DNA of 64,000 nt from assembly GCF_000292345.1 (NCBI RefSeq), contig NZ_ALOU01000047.1, forward strand, positions 1 through 64,000, read 5' to 3'. The notes beneath the pieces are model-generated. The model saw only the letters and a program-made list of their open reading frames with translations, searched no databases and was not told the origin of the DNA. The position numbers were made by a program, and so were the translations under genes. Shown in pieces: positions 17,825 through 27,229 of the stretch. Each line of letters begins with the position of its first letter. The first letter of the stretch is position 1. The DNA is from Cupriavidus sp. BIS7 (lineage in GTDB: Bacteria > Pseudomonadota > Gammaproteobacteria > Burkholderiales > Burkholderiaceae).

Positions 17825-18580
17825 TTACAACGCGCCGCGCAGCGCCAGGTCGACACCGAGCAGCAGCAAGCCGCAGAAGAACAGGCGGCGGAAGCGTTCG
17901 GCGCTGATGCGGTGGCGCAGCCACTGGCCGAAGAACATGCCGCCCAGCGCGGGGGCCAACGCCAGCGCCGAAGCGCCCAGTACCGGCGTGTGCAGCAGCG
18001 CCCCGTTCAGCGCCAGGCTGATTGCCAGCGCGATGGTCGACACGGTGAACGACAGCCCCAGTGCCTGGACCATGCTTTCCTTGTCGAGCCCAAGTCCCTG
18101 CAGGTAAGGCACCGCGGGGATCACGAACACGCCCGTCACGGCCGTGATGGCGCCCGTCACCAACCCGGCCAGTGGCGCCAGCCATGCTTCCGCACGCGGC
18201 GGCACATGCAGCCTGACGGCGGTCAGGCCGAGGATGGCGTAGAGCACCAGCGCCACGCCGAGCGCGTTGGTGGCGTGGCCCATGACGCGGGCCGGCACCA
18301 ACGCCGCGCATAGCCACGTGCCTACGCAAATCGACACGAGCATCGGCCAGAGCCTGTCCAGCAACTGCCCGAAGCGTGGGCCGCTGAACAACTGCACGAC
18401 GTTGGTGACCATCGACGGCGCCACCAGCAGTGCCGCCGCCTGCGCTGGCGGCATGACCAGGCCAAGCAGCCCCACTGCCACCGTCGGCAGCCCCAAACCG
18501 ACCACCCCTTTCACGAAACCGGCCAGCAGGAACGTCAGGCCGATAAATGCGATCTCGTGCCCGGCATTGAAAGACGACAT
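17825..18580 (-). CDS. TauE/SafE family membrane exporter
   Basis: 251 aa polytopic membrane protein with the TauE/SafE duplication: LAGFVKGVVGLGLPTVAVGL near the N-terminus and LVTGAITAVTGVFVIPAVPY in the second half. Start at MSSFNAGHE. It lies 19 bases after the ABM-domain gene on the same strand, so it is probably the last gene of the cysK, P450, ABM, TauE run. The family exports sulfur- or carboxylate-containing anions; with cysK nearby a sulfur compound is attractive but unproven. Confidence 0.85.
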   Translation of the reverse strand: MSSFNAGHEIAFIGLTFLLAGFVKGVVGLGLPTVAVGLLGLVMPPAQAAALLVAPSMVTNVVQLFSGPRFGQLLDRLWPMLVSICVGTWLCAALVPARVMGHATNALGVALVLYAILGLTAVRLHVPPRAEAWLAPLAGLVTGAITAVTGVFVIPAVPYLQGLGLDKESMVQALGLSFTVSTIALAISLALNGALLHTPVLGASALALAPALGGMFFGQWLRHRISAERFRRLFFCGLLLLGVDLALRGAL

Positions 18581-18599
18581 TTGCGAATGCTCCCGAAGT

Positions 18600-18956
18600 T
18601 CACGGCTGCGCCGCGTCGTGCACGGCACGGCTATCGGCAGGCGCTTCGTCGCGCTCGTGCAAGCCATAGTCGCGCAGCACCTGTGCCACGCGCAGCCGAT
18701 AGTTGGCGAAAACGCCGCCACGGCCAGCCGCCTGCGCCTTGCGGTGATCGAGCGTATTTCGCCACGCAATGACAGCAGCTTCATCGCGGAAGAACGACAG
18801 CGACAGCAGCTTGCCCGGCGTGGTCAGGCTCTGGAAACGCTCGACCGAGATGAACCCGTCGATGGTCTCCAGTGTGGATTTGAGATGCGCGGCGATATCG
18901 AGATAGGTTTCCTGCCGCCCGGGTGCGGGCTCGACTTCGAAGATCACGGCAATCAT
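18600..18956 (-). CDS. ABM-domain (antibiotic biosynthesis monooxygenase-like) protein
   Basis: 118 aa with the ABM ferredoxin-like fold pattern: MIAVIFEVEPAPGRQETYLD, then TIDGFISVERFQS, LLSLSFFRDEAAVIAWRN and HRKAQ. Such small proteins are cofactor-free oxygenases, haem-degrading enzymes or stress proteins. The first gene downstream of a P450 (28-base gap) and upstream of a TauE exporter, suggesting a shared oxidative pathway. Confidence 0.8.
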   Translation of the reverse strand: MIAVIFEVEPAPGRQETYLDIAAHLKSTLETIDGFISVERFQSLTTPGKLLSLSFFRDEAAVIAWRNTLDHRKAQAAGRGGVFANYRLRVAQVLRDYGLHERDEAPADSRAVHDAAQP

Positions 18957-18984
18957 TGTGGGGGCTCCGTTCTGTGTTCAGGAA

Positions 18985-20118
18985 TCAGTGGATGGGTTGG
19001 AAGTTCGGGATGCGGGCGTTGACCGATGGCCGGTAGCTGAGGCTACCGAGCAGCCGGTCCGGGCGAACGTCGCGCGCCAGCAGCGCTTGCACCGTGCCCG
19101 CGGCCAGCACCCGTGCCAGCGCATCGCCGGGGCAGCCGTGCCGGCCGGCGCCAAAGGTCCAGGGGCGCGCCTGCACGGCTGCGGTGGAATCATGCGCCGC
19201 GGCCGCCAGCAATACCAGCACGGCATCGCCAGCGCTGACTGCCTGGCCGCACAGCGTGGCATCGGCCGCCATGAACCGGCGCGTGTTCTGCACGGGCGGG
19301 TCGATCCTCGCAACCAGGTCGACGCTGGCGTCGATATCAGCATCGCGCGAGCCAGACCGCCCCAGATACACGAGCGTATTGCCGATCAGTCCGGCGGTGG
19401 CTTCGCATGCCTGAATCATCAGGCCGATGGCATTGGCGGTCAGCGCGGCCGGATCGATGTCAGCCTCACCGGCAGCCTGCGCGAGGCGCTGCAGCAGGCC
19501 GTCGCCATCCGTCGCATGGTCGCCAGCCCATTGCGTGAGCCACCGGGCCGCCGCCACGCCGGCCTCGACGTCCGCAGGCGATGCCAGCGGCGACATCGCC
19601 GCGGCAAACGTGGCGACGAAACCTGCTACGCGCGTGGACACGTGCCCATCGGCATCGCGCTCGAGCGGCAGGCCCAACAGATCGGCCAGCGTCAGCACCG
19701 GCAGCGTGAACATCCAGCGGTTGGCCTCGTGACTGTCGTCGCGCTCCACGCGCGGCAACGCCGCCGCCAGCGTTTGCGCTCGGACGCGGACGTCGGCCAG
19801 GTCCAGCGCCGCCATCTGCCGCAACACAATCGCCTTCAGCGGCGCGTGAGCCGCGCCATCGTTCATGCGGATCAGCCGCCCGAACAGGTCGCCCGCAGCG
19901 GACCCTGCCAGCGCCGGCGGCACGGGCTGCGCTGCCGGACGCACGCGGCCATCGGGATGATCAAGAACTTCGCCCACGGCTGCCGCGCTGGCGGCCACCC
20001 ACAGCTTCAGTGAGGCGTCGAAGTGGAACGGGCGCGAGCGCGCAAGCGCGCGGTAGTACGGATAGGGGTCGGAATGCGTAACGGCGGAAATCGGGTCGGC
20101 GGGGGCGATGGCTTCCAT
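18985..20118 (-). CDS. Atypical cytochrome P450
   Basis: 377 aa, shorter than the usual 400. The haem loop FGAGRHGCPGDALA supplies the Cys ligand, and the I-helix shows ACEATAG. Aligning SVDLVARIDPPVQNTRR to the usual AVEELLRYDPPVQ puts Leu where the conserved ExxR Glu should be. The segment between AAAAHD and the haem loop lacks the PxRF block, about ten residues. Start at MEAIAPADP. It probably belongs to an operon with the ABM and TauE genes; no redox partner is adjacent. The fold is clear; the function and even catalysis are uncertain. Confidence 0.8.
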   Translation of the reverse strand: MEAIAPADPISAVTHSDPYPYYRALARSRPFHFDASLKLWVAASAAAVGEVLDHPDGRVRPAAQPVPPALAGSAAGDLFGRLIRMNDGAAHAPLKAIVLRQMAALDLADVRVRAQTLAAALPRVERDDSHEANRWMFTLPVLTLADLLGLPLERDADGHVSTRVAGFVATFAAAMSPLASPADVEAGVAAARWLTQWAGDHATDGDGLLQRLAQAAGEADIDPAALTANAIGLMIQACEATAGLIGNTLVYLGRSGSRDADIDASVDLVARIDPPVQNTRRFMAADATLCGQAVSAGDAVLVLLAAAAHDSTAAVQARPWTFGAGRHGCPGDALARVLAAGTVQALLARDVRPDRLLGSLSYRPSVNARIPNFQPIH

Positions 20119-20214
20119 GGCGTGGCAGTTGCGTATCGATGCAACCCAGTATGGAACACGCATCGCACCGGATGTTTCACGGCGACACGAAATGTCGAAT
20201 GCGCTACTTGGCGG

Positions 20215-21189
20215 CTAACTTGGTACCAGCCCTTTCTGCGCCAGCCACTCCGCATTGAACAGCCGCGCAAAGTACAGCCCACCACGGTCGCACAGCAGCG
20301 TCACGATGGTATGGCCGGGCCCGAGGTCGCGCGCCACCTCGACGGCGGCCGCCACGTTGATGCCCGTGGACCCGCCTACATACAGGCCTTCCTCACGCAG
20401 CAGCCGGTAGACCATCGTCACGCAGCGCTGATCGTCGACCCGGACCGCGTCGTCGATAGGCGTGTCCGCGAGATTGGCGGTAATGCGGCTGGAACCGATG
20501 CCTTCGGTAATCGAGTTGCCCTCGGACTTCAGTTGCCCGGTCTTGACGAAGTTGTACAGGCTGCTGCCATGCGGATCGGCCAGCACGGTCCTGACCGCCG
20601 GGTTCTGTTCCTTGAGGAACCGTGCAACGCCGGCAAGCGTGCCGCCCGTGCCGGTGGCGCAGACAAACGCATCCACCTTGCCTTCGGTATCGCGCCAGAT
20701 CTCTGGGCCGGTGGTCTCGTAGTGCGCCTGCCGGTTGACGATGTTGTCGAACTGGTTGGCCCAGATCGCATTGTCCAGTTCCTGCGCCAGGCGGCCGGCT
20801 ACCTTCTGGTAGTTGTTCGGGTCCGCGTACGGCACGGCCGGCACGGGACGCACGTCCGCGCCCAGCACGCGCAGCAGGTCCATCTTCTCCTTCGACTGCG
20901 TTTCCGGAATCACGATCACGCAGCGGTAACCGCGTGCGGCGCAGATATGGGCCAGGCCGATCCCGGTGTTGCCGGCCGTGCCTTCCACCACGGTGCCGCC
21001 GGGCTTCAGCGTGCCGCGCCGCTCGGCATCGGCAATGATGTACAGCGCGGCACGGTCCTTGACGGAGCCGCCGGGGTTCAGGAATTCGGCCTTGCCAAGA
21101 ATCTCGCAACCGGTTTCCGCACTGAGTTTTTCAAGCCGGATCAACGGCGTGTTGCCAACCGTTCCGATGAAGCCGTTTCGCGTTGCCAT
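20215..21189 (-). CDS. cysK: Cysteine synthase A-type PLP enzyme
   Basis: 324 aa fold-type II PLP enzyme. The cofactor Lys is in NPGGSVKDRAA (residue about 43), with VEGTAGNTGIGLA as the substrate loop and ATGTGGTLAG as the phosphate-binding loop. Makes cysteine from O-acetylserine and sulfide. The insert VPAVPYADPNNYQK and ending YFARLFNAEWLAQKGLVP are typical of the longer proteobacterial CysK-like form. Upstream of the P450 gene on the same strand with a 96-base gap; divergent from amtB. Confidence 0.88.
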   Translation of the reverse strand: MATRNGFIGTVGNTPLIRLEKLSAETGCEILGKAEFLNPGGSVKDRAALYIIADAERRGTLKPGGTVVEGTAGNTGIGLAHICAARGYRCVIVIPETQSKEKMDLLRVLGADVRPVPAVPYADPNNYQKVAGRLAQELDNAIWANQFDNIVNRQAHYETTGPEIWRDTEGKVDAFVCATGTGGTLAGVARFLKEQNPAVRTVLADPHGSSLYNFVKTGQLKSEGNSITEGIGSSRITANLADTPIDDAVRVDDQRCVTMVYRLLREEGLYVGGSTGINVAAAVEVARDLGPGHTIVTLLCDRGGLYFARLFNAEWLAQKGLVPS

Positions 21190-21439
21190 CGCTCCTCCTG
21201 CACAGCCCAGCGATCCATGCCTACAGCTTAGGCCGTCACCAGATTCAGTGCTTCTGCGCCGTCATGGTGCACGGTGACGGCGTGCATCGAAGCCCGGAAG
21301 CATCCGCTGCAGCACATCTTTGGCTGCCGGGGCTCGCGCTGATACGCATGCGTCACCGCGCAGCCACAGGCACGGGAAATGCAGCAGTCACTCTCCAGTC
21401 AACGCGCGCACCAAAACCCAGCGCGCCGGGAGGGAGGCC

Positions 21440-22951
21440 ATGATGAAGAGACTGCTTACCAGAATCGTCATGATCGGCGCGCTCGCCGTCGTGGCACTGA
21501 ACCTGGGCGCGCATGACGGTGTGGCGTGGGCCGACGAGCCCGCAGCCGCTACCGCCGCCGCCCCAGCCACAACCCCTGCTGCGCCACCTGCCGCTGCGGC
21601 GCCTGCACCGGCTCCCACGGCCCCGTTCGACACCGACGCCAAGAACCTGAACAGTGGCGACACCGCATGGATGCTGACATCCACGGCGTTGGTGCTGTTC
21701 ATGACGATTCCCGGGCTGGCGCTGTTCTATGGCGGCATGGTGCGCAAAAAGAACGTGCTGGCCACGCTGATGCAGTGTTTCGCCATCACGTGCCTGGTCA
21801 CCATCCTGTGGGTAGTGGCCGGCTACAGCCTGGCCTTCACCGGCGGCAGCGCGTTTATCGGCGGCACGTCACGCATCCTGCTGCACGGCATGCGCTACGT
21901 GAAGGGCGACACCGCCACCACGCTCACGGTCAGTCATCTGGCGCCGACCATTCCGGAATCGGTCTACATGATGTACCAGCTGACGTTTGCGATCATCACG
22001 CCCGCGCTGATCTGCGGCGCGTTCGCCGAACGCATGAAGTTCTCGGCGATGCTCGTGTTCATGGCGCTGTGGTCGCTGCTGGTCTATGCGCCGATCGCGC
22101 ATATGGTGTGGGAGCCGAGCGGCTGGCTGGCGGCGGCCGGCATCCTGGACTTCGCGGGCGGCACCGTGGTGCATATCAATGCCGGCATTGCCGGACTGGT
22201 TTGCGCGCTGGTGCTGGGCAAGCGCGTCGGCTTCGGCAAGGAGCCGATGGTGCCGCACAACCTCACGCTCACGCTGATCGGCGCTTCGATGCTGTGGGTG
22301 GGCTGGTTTGGCTTTAACGCCGGTTCCGCCGTGGCGGCCGATGGCCGCGCGGGATTCGCGATGGCGGTCACCCAGATCGCTACCGCTGCCGCCGCGCTGG
22401 GATGGATGTTTGCCGAGTGGATCACCAAGGGCAAGCCTTCGGTGCTGGGCATTGCTTCCGGCGCGGTGGCGGGCCTGGTGGCCATTACGCCGGCCTCCGG
22501 GTTCGTCGGTGTTGGCGGATCGCTGGTGATTGGCGTGGCCGCCGGCGTGCTCTGCTTCTGGGCGGCCACGGGCCTCAAGCATATGCTCGGCTATGACGAC
22601 TCCCTCGACGCGTTCGGCGTGCATTGCATCGGCGGCATCATCGGCGCCGTGCTGACCGGCGTATTCGCGGTCAAGGAGATCGGCGGGGCAGACGGCAACG
22701 TGGTGCTGCAACTCAAGGGCGTGGCCACCACGCTGGTCTACAGCGGCGTGGCCAGCTTCATCCTGCTCAAGCTGATCGACGTCACGATGGGCCTGCGTGT
22801 CAGCAGCGACGAAGAGCGCGAAGGGCTGGACCTGGTACTGCACGGCGAGCGCGTGGACGACACTTTCAGCGGCACGCTGATCACCCCGCAGGAAGTCGTG
22901 CGCGAGGCGACCATGACCGCAACCACGCTGTCCCACAGGAAGGCCGACTAG
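21440..22951 (+). CDS. amtB: Ammonium transporter (Amt/MEP/Rh)
   Basis: 503 aa. A signal peptide and an Ala/Pro-rich linker (about residues 30-65) precede the eleven-helix Amt domain. The twin pore histidines are seen in GTVVHINAGIAG and DAFGVHCIGGIIGAV, and the family block PALICGAFAERMKFSAM is present. Moves ammonium across the inner membrane. Start at the first of two adjacent Met codons with AGGGAGG upstream. The usual glnK gene is not next to it, so PII control would act from elsewhere. Confidence 0.92.
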   Translation: MMKRLLTRIVMIGALAVVALNLGAHDGVAWADEPAAATAAAPATTPAAPPAAAAPAPAPTAPFDTDAKNLNSGDTAWMLTSTALVLFMTIPGLALFYGGMVRKKNVLATLMQCFAITCLVTILWVVAGYSLAFTGGSAFIGGTSRILLHGMRYVKGDTATTLTVSHLAPTIPESVYMMYQLTFAIITPALICGAFAERMKFSAMLVFMALWSLLVYAPIAHMVWEPSGWLAAAGILDFAGGTVVHINAGIAGLVCALVLGKRVGFGKEPMVPHNLTLTLIGASMLWVGWFGFNAGSAVAADGRAGFAMAVTQIATAAAALGWMFAEWITKGKPSVLGIASGAVAGLVAITPASGFVGVGGSLVIGVAAGVLCFWAATGLKHMLGYDDSLDAFGVHCIGGIIGAVLTGVFAVKEIGGADGNVVLQLKGVATTLVYSGVASFILLKLIDVTMGLRVSSDEEREGLDLVLHGERVDDTFSGTLITPQEVVREATMTATTLSHRKAD

Positions 22952-23073
22952 CCCACTGCTGCGCAACGACGCTAGACAAGGTCCGCGCGCAGCACGTGCT
23001 TCATCCTGTCATTCGGCCCGGGGCATATCCGGGCCGTGCAACCTGCCTGCGTGCCTTATGTGCCTTGCGTTCC

Positions 23074-24726
23074 TTACACCGGCCAGGCGCGGTCAAGGAT
23101 GGCTGCGTGGGTAACGCCATCGGGCAGCATCCCGAACACGCGGCCCCATTGCGCGTCGAAACGGCTGGCGATAAAGGCATCGGCAACCTCGGCGGGCGCA
23201 TGCTCGCCCAGCAGGCGTGCCTGCACCAGCAGGACCAGTTGCTGGGCATGGCGCCGCGCCAGCCATTCGGTGGCATCGCCTTGGGCGTGCAGGCCGTTCA
23301 CGAGCGACGTCATCGCTTCACGCAGGCGCGAATCCTGCTGGCAGAACGGCTTCATGTCTTCCAGCAGCGCCTGCATGGCCTGCGGCTCGCGGCTGATCGC
23401 ACGCATCATGTCCAGCGCCATCACGTTGCCCGATCCTTCCCAGATGGAGATCACCGGCGTCTCGCGATACAGGCGGCCCATCGGGCCCTCATCCATGTAG
23501 CCGTTGCCGCCAAAGACTTCCATGGCCTCGCCGGACAACTCGACGCTGCGCTTGGCCAGCCAGAACTTGGCCGCGGGCGTGACGATGCGCTTGTAGGCGC
23601 GCTGCAGCGGGTCTTCGTCGGCGAGGGAAAATGCCTCGGTCAGCCGCATCATCAGCAGCGTGGCGGCCTCGGATTCCAGCGCCATGTCGGCCAGCACATT
23701 GCGCATCAGCGGCTGCTCCACCAGCGTCTTGCCGAACGCGCGGCGGTGCCGCGTGTGGTGCATCGCCTGCACCAGGCACTGGCGGATCAGCCCGGTGCTG
23801 CCCATCACGCAGTTCAGGCGCGTGAACGTGGCCATTTCGATAATGGTGGGGATGCCGCGTCCTTCCTCGCCGATCATGCGGCCCCAGGCGCCGTGGAATT
23901 CCACCTCGCTGCTGGAGTTGGAACGGTTGCCCACCTTTTCCTTGAGCCGCTGGATGTGTACCGCGTTCTTGCTGCCATCGGGGCGATAGCGAGGCACGAA
24001 GAAGCATGCCGGGCCGCTTTCGGTGCGGGCCACCACCAGATGCGCGTCGCACATCGGCGCGGAGAAAAACCATTTGTGGCCGGTGATCAGGTATTCGCCG
24101 CCACGCCCCTCGCCGCGCAGCGGTTCGGCGCGCGTGGTATTGGCGCGTACGTCGGAGCCGCCCTGCTTCTCGGTCATGCCCATGCCGACCAGGATGGAAT
24201 CCTTCTGTTCGAGCGGGATATCCCGTGCGTCGTAGGTCTGGGAATAGAGCTTCGGCTGGAGCGCCGCGAACAGTTCCGGTTCGCGCTGCAGCACCGGAAT
24301 GCACGCGAACGTCATCGAGTTCGGACACTGGGAGCCGGCCTCGATTTGTCCGTGCATCGAGAATCCCGCGGCGTACGCGGCCCATGCACCGGGGCGCGGA
24401 TCAGAGAACGGCTGCGACACCAAACCCTGCTCGCGCGCCATGCGCATGATGTTGTGCCAGCTCGGATGAAACTCGACGCGATCGATGCGGCGGCCCTGGC
24501 GGTCGAACGTATGCAGCTCGGGCTTGAAGTGATTGGCTTCCTCGGCCATGCGGATCGTGTCGGCGCTGCCGAGGCGCGCGCCGTAGCTGGCCAGCCCCGC
24601 CTCGTGCTCCGCTGCACCGGCGCGTCGCACCGCCTCCTGCAGCGGGAGGTCGGTGGTGTAGACGTTATACTCCTGCAGTTCCGTCACCACGTTGGTGACG
24701 TCGTGCGTGCTCCATTCCATGGGCAT
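23074..24726 (-). CDS. aidB: AidB-like acyl-CoA dehydrogenase-family flavoprotein
   Basis: 550 aa, matching AidB in length and order: PNSMTFACIPVL, GMGMTEKQGGSDVRANTTRA, GHKWFFSAPMCDAHLVVA, KVGNRSNSSSEVEF and SIWEGSGNVMALDMMR. AidB of E. coli is an FAD protein of the adaptive alkylation response that binds DNA. Start at 24726 or at MEW two codons later. Divergent from a TetR regulator with a 72-90 base gap, which probably controls it. No ada or alkB gene is nearby. Confidence 0.85.
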   Translation of the reverse strand: MPMEWSTHDVTNVVTELQEYNVYTTDLPLQEAVRRAGAAEHEAGLASYGARLGSADTIRMAEEANHFKPELHTFDRQGRRIDRVEFHPSWHNIMRMAREQGLVSQPFSDPRPGAWAAYAAGFSMHGQIEAGSQCPNSMTFACIPVLQREPELFAALQPKLYSQTYDARDIPLEQKDSILVGMGMTEKQGGSDVRANTTRAEPLRGEGRGGEYLITGHKWFFSAPMCDAHLVVARTESGPACFFVPRYRPDGSKNAVHIQRLKEKVGNRSNSSSEVEFHGAWGRMIGEEGRGIPTIIEMATFTRLNCVMGSTGLIRQCLVQAMHHTRHRRAFGKTLVEQPLMRNVLADMALESEAATLLMMRLTEAFSLADEDPLQRAYKRIVTPAAKFWLAKRSVELSGEAMEVFGGNGYMDEGPMGRLYRETPVISIWEGSGNVMALDMMRAISREPQAMQALLEDMKPFCQQDSRLREAMTSLVNGLHAQGDATEWLARRHAQQLVLLVQARLLGEHAPAEVADAFIASRFDAQWGRVFGMLPDGVTHAAILDRAWPV

Positions 24727-24816
24727 GTCTCCGTTGCGCCGGCTCGGCAGTCAAGCCGGTCTTGTCGACAACCAGTATAAGAATCCGTCCGTCGCAAGGT
24801 GTTCGGGTTTTCAGAC

Positions 24817-25509
24817 ATGAAGGCAGCGCGCCCTACCGCCCCCAACCCCTCGGACCAGCCGCCCGCGCGGCGCCGCAAGCCAGCGCAGTCGCGGGCACGC
24901 GCAACGGCCGATGCCATCCGCGATGCGTTCTTCCAGCTACTGGCGGAAAAGCCCTATGACAGGATCTCCATCCGGCAGGTGATCGGATTGGCCGGCGTGG
25001 GCATCGGCAGCTTCTACGAGTACTTTTCCTGCAAGGATGCGATGGCGGCCGTCTGCATCCATCTGCGCGTCAAGGCAATCGCCGCAGCGATGCGTGCCAG
25101 CATCGATGCCCACCGTTCCGAACCGCTGACCGACCGTGTCGATGCGCTGATCGACGCGCAACTGGCCGCGCCACTGGCGGAACCCGAACACTGGGCCGCG
25201 CTGTTCGTGGTCGAGCGCAAGGTATCGGGCATCGAGGCATTCCGGAACATGTACGCGGAGTTCGTGCAGCTCTGGATGGAGGCGCTGTCCGGCGGGGGCG
25301 ACTGGCCCGTGCAGGCCGCGCTGGAATCCACGGCCTTTGCCGCCCATGCGATGACATACAGCCTGGTTTCGCAGACGCTGATGACCGCGTCTCGCCCGGT
25401 CGACCCTGCGGCACTGCGACGCATGGTTGGCAATGCGGTGCACGGCTACCTGTCGATCCACGCGCCGCTGGCCGCGCCGCCTGTACCGCCTCGACGCGAA
25501 CCGTCCTGA
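24817..25509 (+). CDS. TetR/AcrR family regulator
   Basis: 230 aa with the N-terminal TetR helix-turn-helix: ARATADAIRDAFFQLLAEKP, DRISIRQVIGLAGVGIGSFY, EYFSCKDAM. The C-terminal ligand domain is not assigned. Divergent to the aidB-like gene, the usual place for a local repressor. Start set at MKAARP; an in-frame ATG lies six codons upstream. Confidence 0.88.
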   Translation: MKAARPTAPNPSDQPPARRRKPAQSRARATADAIRDAFFQLLAEKPYDRISIRQVIGLAGVGIGSFYEYFSCKDAMAAVCIHLRVKAIAAAMRASIDAHRSEPLTDRVDALIDAQLAAPLAEPEHWAALFVVERKVSGIEAFRNMYAEFVQLWMEALSGGGDWPVQAALESTAFAAHAMTYSLVSQTLMTASRPVDPAALRRMVGNAVHGYLSIHAPLAAPPVPPRREPS

Positions 25510-25615
25510 GGGCGTGATTTAGCGCAACTTGCAAGCGGATAGCCGCAGATTCGGACCGGACAGGAATACCCCTTCTGGTAAGCTCGGCCGCTGCACTTTC
25601 TTGCCGTGGAGCGTC

Positions 25616-27229
25616 ATGACCAGGCTTCGCCTCTGGCTGTTCATGTTCGGTGTGGTGGCGCTGGGCGTTTGCGGCCCGGTCGCACTCACGGCATGGGTAT
25701 CCCACGAGTTCGCCGAGCAGCAGTACCGCCAGCGCGTGGAGCAATTCACGACGCTTGCGCTGGCGCGCGCCGAACTGGTGGCCCGCGATGCCATCGATGC
25801 CGCCCGGCAGGCTGCACAGTTCCAGGGGCAACCGTGCAGCGACGCCCATCTGGCCGCAATGCGCGAGGCCGATCTCCAGCACCGATACACGCGGCAGATC
25901 GTCTATCTGGATGGCCGGCACGCATGCTCGTCGTCCGCTGTGCCGGATGCGCTGCGCAGGGTAGCGGACAACGCCGGCACATGGATCGATCTGCCCTTGC
26001 TGGAAGTGGCATACCGCGCCGACGCACCCGAAGTGCCGTTTGCTTCGTTGCAGTTCCGCGTGGGCCATCACATCACCGTTGTCGACCCGCAATTCCTTGC
26101 CGACATCATCCCGCTCGATGACTCCACCCGGCTCGGCATGATCGACACGCGCACCGGCAGCGTCCTGGCGGCATGGGCCGACACCAACCCCTCCATTCTG
26201 ACCCGGGCCTGGCGGCTGCAGGGCGAGCAAGGCAACCTCGACAGGCAGTTCGACGTCAAGACGTCGCCCGTGATGCCAATTGCGGTGGTGGCCTACGAGC
26301 CGTTCGGCGAGATCTCCGAGGCGTGGCGCCAGCTGCTTTACACCACGATGCCAGTTGCGGTCGGCATCAGCGCACTGGCCACGTGGCTGCTGCTGCGCTG
26401 GGGCCGGCGATTCCATGGCCCCGAATACGTGCTGCGGGACGCAATCCGGCGCAAGGAATTCTTCGCGGTCTACCAGCCCGTCATGTCGCTGGCGGACGGG
26501 CGGTGCATCGGCGCGGAAGCGCTGATCCGCTGGCGCCTTCCCGATGGCAAGGTGGTCATGCCGGACCGCTTCGTGCCAATGGCGGAAACTGTCGGCGTCA
26601 TGCATGCCATTACGCAATGCATGCTCGAGAACATCATCGAAGACCTTGGCGGCCAGCTGGCATCCGACCGCGCGCTTCATGTCTCGGTCAATCTGGCCCC
26701 AGACGATTTCCGCTCACGCGAGACCTTGCAGTCAATCAACGCGTTGCTGGCGCGCACGGGCATCGACGCCCGCCAGATCTGGATCGAAGTCACCGAACGC
26801 GGCTTTGTCGACGATGCCGAGTGCCGCGAGACCATTGCCGCGTTCCGCGAGGCTGGCCACCCGATCTACATCGACGACTTCGGCACCGGCTATTCCAGCC
26901 TGGCCTATCTGCACGACCTGGACATTGACGGGCTCAAGATCGACAAGGCATTCGTCGAATCGATGACGACCGAGGCGCCGACGAAGAACGTAGGCCCGCA
27001 TATCATCGAGATGGCCAAGGCGCTTGGCGTGCGCATGGTGGCCGAAGGCATAGAAACCGAGCCCCAGCGCCTGGCGCTGCGGCAGCAAGGTGTGCAGTAC
27101 GGCCAGGGCTGGCTGTTCGGGAAGCCGATGGCGATCAAGGATTTTCTTACGTTCTGGCGCGATAATCGGACCGCTACGCAGGCCGCGCCATACACCGCCC
27201 CGCCGTCCTCGGCTACGATGACTTCATGA
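25616..27229 (+). CDS. CSS-motif EAL c-di-GMP phosphodiesterase
   Basis: 537 aa. Residues 5-30 and about 245-265 are membrane helices flanking a periplasmic domain with Cys in GQPCSD and the CSS in GRHACSSSAV, the redox-sensing CSS domain. The EAL domain follows with YQPVMSLADGRCIGAEALIR (EAL motif), VSVNLAPDD, and YIDDFGTGYSSLAYL (DDFGTG loop), then LKIDKAFV, so the catalytic residues are present. Hydrolyses c-di-GMP to pGpG. Start at MTRLRL with GTGGAGC upstream. Its stop overlaps the start of the L,D-transpeptidase gene (ATGA). Confidence 0.9.
   Translation: MTRLRLWLFMFGVVALGVCGPVALTAWVSHEFAEQQYRQRVEQFTTLALARAELVARDAIDAARQAAQFQGQPCSDAHLAAMREADLQHRYTRQIVYLDGRHACSSSAVPDALRRVADNAGTWIDLPLLEVAYRADAPEVPFASLQFRVGHHITVVDPQFLADIIPLDDSTRLGMIDTRTGSVLAAWADTNPSILTRAWRLQGEQGNLDRQFDVKTSPVMPIAVVAYEPFGEISEAWRQLLYTTMPVAVGISALATWLLLRWGRRFHGPEYVLRDAIRRKEFFAVYQPVMSLADGRCIGAEALIRWRLPDGKVVMPDRFVPMAETVGVMHAITQCMLENIIEDLGGQLASDRALHVSVNLAPDDFRSRETLQSINALLARTGIDARQIWIEVTERGFVDDAECRETIAAFREAGHPIYIDDFGTGYSSLAYLHDLDIDGLKIDKAFVESMTTEAPTKNVGPHIIEMAKALGVRMVAEGIETEPQRLALRQQGVQYGQGWLFGKPMAIKDFLTFWRDNRTATQAAPYTAPPSSATMTS

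Noticed and set aside
22624-24780. 718-codon open frame on the plus strand
   Set aside because: Antisense to the aidB-like gene and overlapping amtB; composition is that of a shadow frame.
25070-26680. 536-codon open frame on the minus strand
   Set aside because: Antisense to the TetR and EAL genes; no recognisable motif.
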